DNA of 5,931 nt, from contig JALSPN010000003.1 of the NCBI GenBank assembly GCA_026985945.1, positions 1 through 5,931 on the forward strand, read 5' to 3'. The translations under genes and the position numbers were made by a program. The DNA is from Thermodesulfobacteriales bacterium (GTDB lineage: Bacteria > Desulfobacterota > Thermodesulfobacteria > Thermodesulfobacteriales > Thermodesulfatatoraceae). The notes beneath the pieces are model-generated. The model had not been told where the DNA came from and searched no databases. It saw only the letters and a list, made by a program, of their open reading frames with translations. Shown piece after piece: positions 1 through 5,186 of the stretch; within the stretch, counting starts at the first letter, position 1; every line of letters begins with the position of its first letter.

Positions 1-317
1 GGCTTAACGGAGAAAGTCTTCAGGCTGTAAAAGAAGCCGAAGCCTTCTTGCTAGTCACCACCCTGTCTCGCTTCCAGGAAGAGATCTCGCTTTTTGTCGA
101 AATGGTGCAAGGAATTGGTCTGCCTGGAGCAGTGATCCTTAACTTTTCTGATGTAGAGGAGGAAGTCCGTTCTTACGCAGAGTCTCAGGGGCTTTATTGG
201 CTGGGCACCATTCCTTCTCTCGAGATCGGGCAGGCAGAACAAAGCCTTCTGGCAGTTTATCCTCCCTTGAAGGAGAGTTTTTCCGGTTTTCTGAAAGCAG
301 TTGAAGGAGGAAGTTAA
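1..317 (+). CDS. MinD-superfamily P-loop ATPase, C-terminal part (5'-truncated)
   Basis: The open frame enters from the left edge (first full codon at position 3) and ends at TAA 315-317, giving 104 visible residues. A hydrophobic strand FLLVTT is followed by an amphipathic helix (FQEEISLFVEMVQGIGLP), then a strand ending in an Asn-x-Ser-Asp motif (AVILNFSD), then a segment resembling the end of the MinD/Mrp fold (GLYWLGTIPSL). In MinD-like ATPases these positions match the strand usually reading LVTEP, the helix after it, and the N-x-x-D guanine/adenine-pocket strand. The Walker A motif and any ferredoxin insert would lie upstream, outside the window, so ATPase activity cannot be judged. The next gene starts one base after this stop and is of the same family, so the two are probably co-translated and may act as a heterodimer, as is known for tandem ferredoxin-containing MinD-like genes in anaerobes. 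The biological target is unknown. The family call rests on fold-level resemblance of a partial sequence. Confidence 0.72.
   Translation, partial: LNGESLQAVKEAEAFLLVTTLSRFQEEISLFVEMVQGIGLPGAVILNFSDVEEEVRSYAESQGLYWLGTIPSLEIGQAEQSLLAVYPPLKESFSGFLKAVEGGS
304..310 (+). promoter_or_regulatory. Shine-Dalgarno site that fixes the start of the second ATPase
   Basis: AAGGAGG lies 8 bases before ATG 319, an ideal spacing. It sits inside the last codons of the upstream gene. An in-frame TTG at 301 overlaps or precedes this site, so it has no ribosome site of its own and is unlikely to be the start. The arrangement (stop TAA 315-317, one base, ATG) suggests translational coupling. Confidence 0.85.
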
Positions 318-318
318 G

Positions 319-1104
319 ATGCCACAAATAGCCATAGCAGGGACCCCTGGAAGCGGAAAAACCACCTTTTGGGAAATCCTTCTTGAAAGAGAGCCAAATT
401 TTGCAGGGGCTTTGGCAGAATTTGAAATCCCATCCTGGCCAGAAGGGTTTTCTCCGGTAGTGCAGACACCTTTTAAAATCCCTGTCCCCATCAGAAATTT
501 CATGCTTTGTGCAGGTTGTGCCCTTTGTCAGAAGAGCTGCCCTTTCGGAGCTATCTGGGAAGAAGACCTCTGGATTGATCCCCTTATTTGCGAGGGGTGT
601 GGTGTTTGCGTAAAGAATTGCCCAAACCAGGCCTTGCAGATGGCCAATATGCAGATCGGAGAACTGATCGAAGGCCGGATAGGTGAAAGAAAAATTTATA
701 CCGGGAAAATCTTTCCAGGTGCCCGGGGCACTCCACGCCTTTTAAGGGGCCTCAAAGAGAAATTGCCCCGGGAAGAAGTGGTAGTCTGGGATCTTCCTGC
801 AAGATTTGGCGAATTTCTGGCTGCCGCTCTCGAGGGAGTAGAGAAAATCTTTCTTTTTCTTACTCCCGAAAATGCTTCCTCCTATCTTCTAGAGCGAGTT
901 TCTTATTTTAGTTCCCGTGCGGAAACTTACTTCCTTATCAACCGCATCACTGAGAGCTCCTTGAGTCTGGAAGAGCTTAGAATTCAGGGGGAGAGAAGAG
1001 GTTTTAAATTTCTTGAAGAGGTTCCGGAACTCTCTTCTTCCGAAAAGCTTAAGGAAAGATTCCGAGCCATTCTTTCTACCTTTCCAGAACTTGCTAAGAT
1101 CTAA
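319..1104 (+). CDS. MinD-superfamily P-loop ATPase with inserted 2x[4Fe-4S] ferredoxin domain
   Basis: The protein has 261 residues. An N-terminal strand leads into a P-loop, GTPGSGKTT (residues 8-16). A ferredoxin insert follows, with CxxCxxCxxxCP at C64/C67/C70/C74 and again at C91/C94/C97/C101, enough ligands for two [4Fe-4S] clusters. Next come a linker rich in Gly and Arg (about 112-145), a hydrophobic strand ending in Asp (VVVWDLPA, 154-161) in the Walker B position, a strand KIFLFLTPE, and an Asn-bearing strand YFLINRI. This order is that of the MinD-superfamily ATPases containing an inserted ferredoxin domain, which often occur as tandem pairs in anaerobes and are thought to act in Fe-S, metal-cofactor or redox processes. 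Oddities: the P-loop lacks the deviant Walker A lysine (KGGxGKT) typical of MinD, and the usual DxD-like switch region is replaced by an acidic stretch (ALAEFEI, 30-36). It may therefore be the non-canonical partner of the upstream ATPase. The protein is presumably cytoplasmic; the specific substrate cannot be named. ATG 319 is chosen from the AAGGAGG site 8 bases upstream. Confidence 0.87.
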   Translation: MPQIAIAGTPGSGKTTFWEILLEREPNFAGALAEFEIPSWPEGFSPVVQTPFKIPVPIRNFMLCAGCALCQKSCPFGAIWEEDLWIDPLICEGCGVCVKNCPNQALQMANMQIGELIEGRIGERKIYTGKIFPGARGTPRLLRGLKEKLPREEVVVWDLPARFGEFLAAALEGVEKIFLFLTPENASSYLLERVSYFSSRAETYFLINRITESSLSLEELRIQGERRGFKFLEEVPELSSSEKLKERFRAILSTFPELAKI

Positions 1105-1119
1105 AGTTCCCGTTATAAA
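1091..1119 (+). promoter_or_regulatory. Candidate sigma-70-type promoter for rpmB
   Basis: TTGCTA (1091-1096) and TATAAA (1114-1119) are separated by 17 bases, the optimal spacing for a housekeeping promoter. The -35 box lies in the last codons of the ATPase gene. Transcription would begin near 1126, about 24 bases before the rpmB ATG, leaving room for the strong AAAGGAGG site at 1136-1143. The -10 box overlaps a small hairpin, CCCGTT/AGCGGG (1109-1114 with 1121-1126, one G-T pair, six-base loop), which has no T-run after it and so does not look like a terminator. The promoter is predicted from sequence only. Confidence 0.5.
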
Positions 1120-1149
1120 AAGCGGGCACACCGGCAAAGGAGGTTTCGA

Positions 1150-1347
1150 ATGTCTAAAATCTGTGAAATATGCGGTAAAAGGCCTCAGACCGGGCACAAG
1201 GTCAGCCATTCTAACAAAAGATCCGGCAGATGGTGGTACCCTAATATCCAGAAAATACGAGTTCGGCTCCCAAATGGGCAGGTTCGGCGAATGAAAGTCT
1301 GCACCAGGTGTTTAAAGGCCGGGAAGGTGCAGAAGGCCGTTCACTAA
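1150..1347 (+). CDS. rpmB: 50S ribosomal protein L28 (bL28), zinc-binding type
   Basis: The 65-residue protein is the usual length for short bacterial L28. It starts MSKICEICGKRP, continues with the family's basic core (GHKVSHSNKRSGRWWYPN) and ends with KVCTRCLKAGKV. The two CxxC pairs (C5/C8 and C51/C54) mark the C+ form, expected to bind one zinc. L28 binds 23S rRNA in the large subunit near the E site. The ATG is preceded by AAAGGAGG (1136-1143) at 6-base spacing. A candidate promoter just upstream would let it be transcribed apart from the ATPase pair, though read-through from that pair is also possible because the gap is only 45 bases. Its stop codon overlaps that of the convergent ppGpp synthetase gene. 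The call is secure. Confidence 0.97.
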   Translation: MSKICEICGKRPQTGHKVSHSNKRSGRWWYPNIQKIRVRLPNGQVRRMKVCTRCLKAGKVQKAVH

Positions 1348-3527
1348 GCAAATCTCCGTTCAACCCGAATAACTCCTTCTATCTGCCGGAGGTTATTCAT
1401 GATCCGGTCCAGATGGGCTTTGTTGGAGACTTCTACCACGAAATTAAAAAGGGCCTTTTTGTCCTGGGTGGTCTTGAGTTCGGCTTCCAGAATGTTGGCC
1501 TCAGTAGCGCTTATGGCACCTGAAATAGAGGCCAGCATTCCTTTACGATCCACGGTGATCACCCAGATCCTGGCGGTGTAGCTGGCTCCGTCACCAGTCT
1601 CCCATTTGATATCTATGAGACGATCCGGATCCAGATTTTCAAGATTAGGGCAGTCTGCCCGGTGAATGGTTATCCCGCGGCCGCGAGTTATGTATCCTAC
1701 CACTTCATCTCCTGGTAAGGGTTTACAGCACTTGCTGAGGTGGAAGAGGACATCTTTGGTGCCTTCGACGGAGACAGTTTCCGGGCCCCTCTGGTGGTAT
1801 TTGCGTTTGCGTTGCAGGATTTCTTTTTCTTCCGCCTCAATATCCTTTTCGTCTTTCTTTTGTTCGAGAAGATAGCGCCTTACGAGCTGCTGAGGAGTAA
1901 TTTTTCCGTAACCTACAGCGATTATTAATTCGTCAACGTCTTTGAAAGAGAAGCTTCGCGCAATTTCTTCGGCCCTTTCGTCATCCAGAAAGGCAGAAAG
2001 GGTGAGCTTTACTTTGCGGAATTCCCGGTCCAAAATCTCGCGCCCGGCGGCAAAAATGCGCTGTTTTTCTTCCTGTTTGAGCCACTGTTTGATCCGACTT
2101 TTGGCCCGGCTGGTCTTTACAAACTTGAGCCAATCCCGGCTGGGTTTTTGCTGAGAAGAAGTAACAATTTCTACAATATCACCGGTTTGAAGTTCATAAT
2201 CAAGGGGCACCAAACGACCATTAACTTTGGCCCGGGCACAATGATGCCCTACTTCAGTGTGGATGGCGTAGGCAAAATCAATCGGAGTAGAGCCTCGCGG
2301 GAGGACTTTGATGTCTCCCTGAGGAGTAAACACGTAAACTTCCTCTGGAAAAAGGTCCATCCGGAGAGATTCGATAAAATCGCGGGGGTTTTGAAGCTCT
2401 TTTTGGAGTTCTACCAAACGGGCCAGCCAGTCGAGTTGGCCGTTTTTGACCGAAGAAGCGGAAATAATCTTGTCTTCCTTGTAAAGCCAGTGGGCTGCAA
2501 TTCCCTCGTTAGCCACCCGATCCATGTCCTCGGTTCGGATCTGAATTTCCATCTGGCGCCCACCCGGGCCAATGACCGTGGTATGAAGGGATTGATACAT
2601 ATTGGGTTTGGGCAGATTAATATAGTCTTTGAACCTTCCGGGAATAGGTTTCCAGAGAGAATGGACTATGCCCAGGACCTGATAGCATTCTTTGATCTGT
2701 TTTACAATGACTCGCAAGCCAATGATATCGTAGATGAGATAAAGTTGGTCGATGGAGAGATTATTACGCTGTAATTTGCGAAAAATACTGTATAAATGTT
2801 TGCGTCTACCAAGAACACGCCCCTCAATACCTTCTTCTTTAAGTTTTTGAGAAATAATGCTTTTTACTTCCTCAATAAAGTCTTGACGGGCTGCTACTAC
2901 TTTTTCAACCTCTTCCCGAAGGCGGCGGTAATCTTCGGGATAGAGATACATGAAGGAAAGATCCTCAAGCTCCCGTTTGAGCCAGTCTATTCCTAAACGG
3001 CTGGCAAGAGGGGCATAAATTTCTAACGTTTCTCGAGCAATACGCTGGCGTTTGTGCTCCGGCATGAATTCCAGGGTGCGCATGTTGTGCAGGCGATCCG
3101 CAAGTTTGACAAGGATCACCCGCAGGTCTTCGGCCATAGCAAGCAACATTTTACGGAAGTTTTCCGCCTGCTTGTGAACCTTGCTTTTTACCGGCAGGTG
3201 GCTGATTTTGGTTACACCGTCAACAATATCTGCTACCGTATCACCAAAGAGGTGGCGGATTTCATCGATGGTGACATTGGTGTCTTCAACCGTATCGTGG
3301 AGGAGACCTGCGGCAATGGTTGGAATATCAAGTTTCATCTGTGAGAGGATATAGGCCACGGAAAGAGGGTGAGAAAGATAGGGCTCTCCTGAGCGTCTTA
3401 CCTGGCCGGCGTGAGCCCGGGCCGCATATACATAGGCCTTCTCTACCAGTCGGGTATCAGCTCCCGGCAGATAGGATTGAATTTGATCCAGAATGTCGCT
3501 TAAGCGGACAATATAGGCTTTTTTCAT
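1344..3527 (-). CDS. rsh: Bifunctional (p)ppGpp synthetase/hydrolase, RelA/SpoT (Rsh) family
   Basis: The full-length 727-residue Rsh makes and degrades the stringent-response alarmone (p)ppGpp in the cytoplasm. The hydrolase (HD) domain is at about 26-180 and looks intact: H53 in YLSHPL, H77-D78 with E81-D82 in LLHDTVEDT, and D144 in KLADRLHNMRTL. The synthetase domain is at about 236-350: R241 and K243 before YSI, D267 in YDIIGLRV, RFKD at 298-301, the G-loop residue Y311 in NMYQSLHTT, and E327/Q329 in MEIQIRT. RFKD is the RxKD signature of bifunctional enzymes, where synthetase-only RelA has ExDD. Next come a TGS domain (about 396-456), a helical region, a zinc-finger/conserved-cysteine region (C600-C601, H622, C626) and a C-terminal ACT domain (about 650-727). 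TGS to ACT are the ribosome- and tRNA-sensing parts. An in-frame TAA three codons upstream (3534-3536) leaves this ATG as the only normal start, but no good Shine-Dalgarno precedes it. The gene is divergent from the M48 protease gene and convergent with rpmB, overlapping it by 4 bases. It is probably the only Rsh the cell needs, though other copies could lie elsewhere. Alternative symbols in use are rel, relA and spoT. Confidence 0.97.
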   Translation of the reverse strand: MKKAYIVRLSDILDQIQSYLPGADTRLVEKAYVYAARAHAGQVRRSGEPYLSHPLSVAYILSQMKLDIPTIAAGLLHDTVEDTNVTIDEIRHLFGDTVADIVDGVTKISHLPVKSKVHKQAENFRKMLLAMAEDLRVILVKLADRLHNMRTLEFMPEHKRQRIARETLEIYAPLASRLGIDWLKRELEDLSFMYLYPEDYRRLREEVEKVVAARQDFIEEVKSIISQKLKEEGIEGRVLGRRKHLYSIFRKLQRNNLSIDQLYLIYDIIGLRVIVKQIKECYQVLGIVHSLWKPIPGRFKDYINLPKPNMYQSLHTTVIGPGGRQMEIQIRTEDMDRVANEGIAAHWLYKEDKIISASSVKNGQLDWLARLVELQKELQNPRDFIESLRMDLFPEEVYVFTPQGDIKVLPRGSTPIDFAYAIHTEVGHHCARAKVNGRLVPLDYELQTGDIVEIVTSSQQKPSRDWLKFVKTSRAKSRIKQWLKQEEKQRIFAAGREILDREFRKVKLTLSAFLDDERAEEIARSFSFKDVDELIIAVGYGKITPQQLVRRYLLEQKKDEKDIEAEEKEILQRKRKYHQRGPETVSVEGTKDVLFHLSKCCKPLPGDEVVGYITRGRGITIHRADCPNLENLDPDRLIDIKWETGDGASYTARIWVITVDRKGMLASISGAISATEANILEAELKTTQDKKALFNFVVEVSNKAHLDRIMNNLRQIEGVIRVERRFA

Positions 3528-3550
3528 GCTTTTTTAAAATTCTTTCTTAT

Positions 3551-3569
3551 TTAAAAGTAACACTTTTAA
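3551..3569. repeat. Perfect inverted repeat, candidate operator, upstream of rsh
   Basis: TTAAAAGT and ACTTTTAA are exact reverse complements, 8 bases each, separated by AAC. The element lies 24 to 42 bases before the rsh start, where a -10 box or the 5' leader would fall. It could be a dimeric-repressor operator or an AU-rich leader hairpin. A related ACTTTTA occurs again at 3609-3615. In such AT-rich DNA a repeat of this length could also arise by chance. Confidence 0.4.
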
Positions 3570-3639
3570 TGGGAAAGCAAAGTTTTTTTCTTTTGGTTCT
3601 AAGGGAAAACTTTTAGAAGGAATTTAGGACATATAAAAT

Positions 3640-3677
3640 GCTTGCGCAGTTCTCTTAAGCCCTGCCGCCAAGCTTTT
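3640..3677 (+). other. Terminator-like hairpin in the protease leader
   Basis: GCTTG (3640-3644) pairs with CAAGC (3669-3673), and inside it GCAG (3646-3649) pairs with CTGC (3662-3665), with an internal loop (C3645 against 3666-3668) and a 12-base apical loop. TTTT follows at 3674-3677, then AATTT. It begins a few bases after the TATAAA at 3632-3637, so a transcript from that box would start inside the 5' arm. It could be an attenuator or leader structure for the protease gene. The internal loop and short T-run make it weak, and no known riboswitch class is recognised. Confidence 0.25.
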
Positions 3678-3773
3678 AATTTCCCTAATTCTCAAAATTT
3701 TGGAATAAATCTTTTGTCTTTTGACAATCTGAAAATGGCTAAAAGTTCCAAAACTTCTTATATTAACCTCAGG

Positions 3774-5168
3774 ATGTTTCACAAAATTTTAAACCTAAGT
3801 CTTCTGGTATTTCTTTTGGGGATAATTCTTTTCCCTGTAAAGCCCGTGTGGGCTCTTATGAGCCATGAAGAAGAAGCCCGGCTGGGCCGCCAGGTCCTTC
3901 GTATGCTCCGGGAAAAGGCCCGCTTTGTGGATGATCCTGAAGTGGTAAATTACGTGGAAGAAGTGGGGCGGCGGATTATTGCTCACATCGGGCCGCACTA
4001 TTTTCCTTTCAAATTTTATGTGCTTGAAGATGAAAGCCTAAACGCTTTTGCCGTTCCCGGAGGTTACATCTTTGTAAATACCGGTCTTTTGGAGGAGATT
4101 GACCGGGAGGATGAGCTTGCAGGAGTCCTGGCTCACGAGCTGGCCCATGTGCAAGCCCGTCACCTGGCCAAACGGATCGAAAAGTTGTCTCGCTTAAATA
4201 TCGCCTCGGCAGCAGTTACGATCGTGGGGCTTCTCCTTGGACGAGGAAAGATGGGGCAGGCCATCGCGGTAACATCAAGTGCTCTGGCCACCACCAAGGC
4301 TCTGGCCTACAGTCGGTCTGATGAAGAAGAAGCCGATCGCCTGGGTTTTGAATATCTTACGGCCGCAGGCTATGACCCCCGCGGTTTTATCGAGGTCTTT
4401 AACAAGATCGTAAGACACCGCTGGCTCCTTTCAGAAAATGTCCCAAGCTATCTCCTCACCCACCCGGGGACTGCGGAAAGAATCACTTATCTGGAATCCA
4501 TGATCGAATACTATCATCCCAAGGTCAATTACCGGCCGGATCCTTTTCGCCTGCGGCGCATTCAGGTGCGGGTGAGGGTGCTCACCCACGATGCCGGAAG
4601 CCTTGTAGTTCGCTATCGGGAAGAGCTGCGCATGAGTCCGGAAGACCCTTTTTTGCATTACGGGCTGGCGCTGGCGCTGGCCAAACTGCGGCGCTTTGAA
4701 GAAGCAGCAAGGGAGATGGCCTTCGTCATTCAAAAGTTTCCTGCCAAAGACGACTTCCGCCTGGATCTGGCTGAAATCTATTTTCAGGCGGGGCGTTATC
4801 AGGAAGCCTTACCCATTCTCAAGCGTTATGTAAAAAGGCACCCTTATCGCACCGGAGCCAAATATTTCCTTGCCCGCTGTTATCAGGAGACCAAAGAATA
4901 CGAAAAAGCCCTCGCTTTATTCCAGAAACTCAAAGACAAGCTGGCCGATAATTCGGATTTTCACTATCACCTGGGGCGGCTTTATGCCGCTTTAGGGAAA
5001 AGCGGGAAGGCCCATTACCAGTTTGCACTTCATTTCCAGCTTGAGGGAGAGAGCAAAGTGGCCCTTTATCATTTGCGTCAGGCTTATCGGAAGCTCCCTC
5101 AAGGGGACCCTCTAAGGGCCAAAGTGGTCAAAAAACTCGAAGCTGCCAAAGTGAAACCTGAAGGTTAA
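3774..5168 (+). CDS. Exported M48-family zinc metalloprotease with C-terminal TPR repeats (BepA/YfgC-like)
   Basis: From ATG 3774 the protein has 464 residues. A signal peptide occupies 1-27: basic start (MFHK), hydrophobic core to about 20, likely cleavage after VWA. The M48 protease domain follows (about 30-245): DPEVVNYVEEVG, the conserved NAFAVPGGYIFVNTGLL (90-106), the zinc site H121-E-L-A-H125, a hydrophobic stretch around 143-175, the third-ligand region EEEAD (184-188, E184 by the M48 ExxxD pattern), and THPGTAERI (229-237). From about 289 to 455 there are four to five TPR-like repeats of about 34 residues with the small-residue and Ala-Leu pattern (for example FRRLDLAEIYFQAGRYQEAL-like segments, about 328-346). 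This matches BepA, the periplasmic protease-chaperone that promotes or clears stalled outer-membrane beta-barrel proteins; the exact substrate here is unknown. The start is uncertain: ATG 3735 would add 13 residues and still give a signal peptide, and neither ATG has a good Shine-Dalgarno (AGG abuts ATG 3774). It converges on the EF-G gene with a 4-base overlap. Confidence 0.9.
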   Translation: MFHKILNLSLLVFLLGIILFPVKPVWALMSHEEEARLGRQVLRMLREKARFVDDPEVVNYVEEVGRRIIAHIGPHYFPFKFYVLEDESLNAFAVPGGYIFVNTGLLEEIDREDELAGVLAHELAHVQARHLAKRIEKLSRLNIASAAVTIVGLLLGRGKMGQAIAVTSSALATTKALAYSRSDEEEADRLGFEYLTAAGYDPRGFIEVFNKIVRHRWLLSENVPSYLLTHPGTAERITYLESMIEYYHPKVNYRPDPFRLRRIQVRVRVLTHDAGSLVVRYREELRMSPEDPFLHYGLALALAKLRRFEEAAREMAFVIQKFPAKDDFRLDLAEIYFQAGRYQEALPILKRYVKRHPYRTGAKYFLARCYQETKEYEKALALFQKLKDKLADNSDFHYHLGRLYAALGKSGKAHYQFALHFQLEGESKVALYHLRQAYRKLPQGDPLRAKVVKKLEAAKVKPEG

Positions 5169-5186
5169 TCTCCTTTGAGATTTTCC
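5163..5186. terminator. Weak bidirectional hairpin at the convergent gene ends
   Basis: AATCTC (5167-5172) and GAGATT (5177-5182) form a perfect 6-base stem with loop CTTT, and GG (5163-5164) can pair with CC (5185-5186) outside a TT/TT mismatch. It starts inside the stop codon of the protease and lies just within the 3' end of the EF-G gene. The stem is AU-rich and the T-run is short, so termination efficiency is doubtful. It is the only terminator-like element at this junction. Confidence 0.3.

Larger units (their letters stand above)
3528..3773. promoter_or_regulatory. AT-rich divergent intergenic region between rsh and the M48 protease
   Basis: These 246 bases must hold the promoters of both divergent genes. 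They are much richer in A and T than the flanking genes. On the minus strand, TTGCTT (3580-3575) could be a -35 box for rsh, with poor -10 candidates in the inverted repeat at 3551-3569. On the plus strand, TATAAA at 3632-3637 is a good -10 box without a clear -35, TTGACA at 3721-3726 is a perfect -35 box without a -10 at normal spacing, and TATTAA at 3761-3766 is a possible -10 only 7 bases before the protease ATG. No promoter can be assigned with confidence. An open frame runs through 3642-3773 into the protease, but I read it as non-coding leader. Confidence 0.4.

Noticed and set aside
301..318. TTG 301 as start of the second ATPase
   Set aside because: The codon lies at the ribosome site that serves ATG 319. 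Starting at 319 puts the P-loop strand at the N-terminus, as is usual in the family.
51..503. 150-residue minus-strand open frame
   Set aside because: It is antisense to the two MinD-like ATPase genes, whose motifs are clear, and shows no domain of its own.
1013..1294. 93-residue plus-strand open frame bridging the ATPase and rpmB
   Set aside because: It is out of frame with both real genes, overlaps the end of one and most of the other, and has no domain.
1446..1460. AAAAAGG-G-CCTTTTT palindrome as a terminator for rpmB
   Set aside because: It lies about 100 bases past the rpmB stop inside rsh codons for Lys-Lys-Ala-Leu-Phe. The central spacer is one base, so only a short AU stem could form.
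2148..2774. 208-residue plus-strand open frame antisense to rsh
   Set aside because: It lies wholly opposite the conserved synthetase region of rsh, has no recognisable domain, and has no ribosome site that I can see. It is a shadow of rsh codon usage.
3721..3726. TTGACA as the -35 box of a protease promoter
   Set aside because: No -10-like hexamer occurs 15 to 19 bases downstream; the nearest candidates are over 30 bases away.
3642..3773. Amino-terminal extension of the M48 protease from TTG 3642
   Set aside because: It would place 44 residues before a textbook signal peptide. The composition is like the AT-rich spacer, and no ribosome site precedes the TTG. ATG 3735 remains a lesser alternative.
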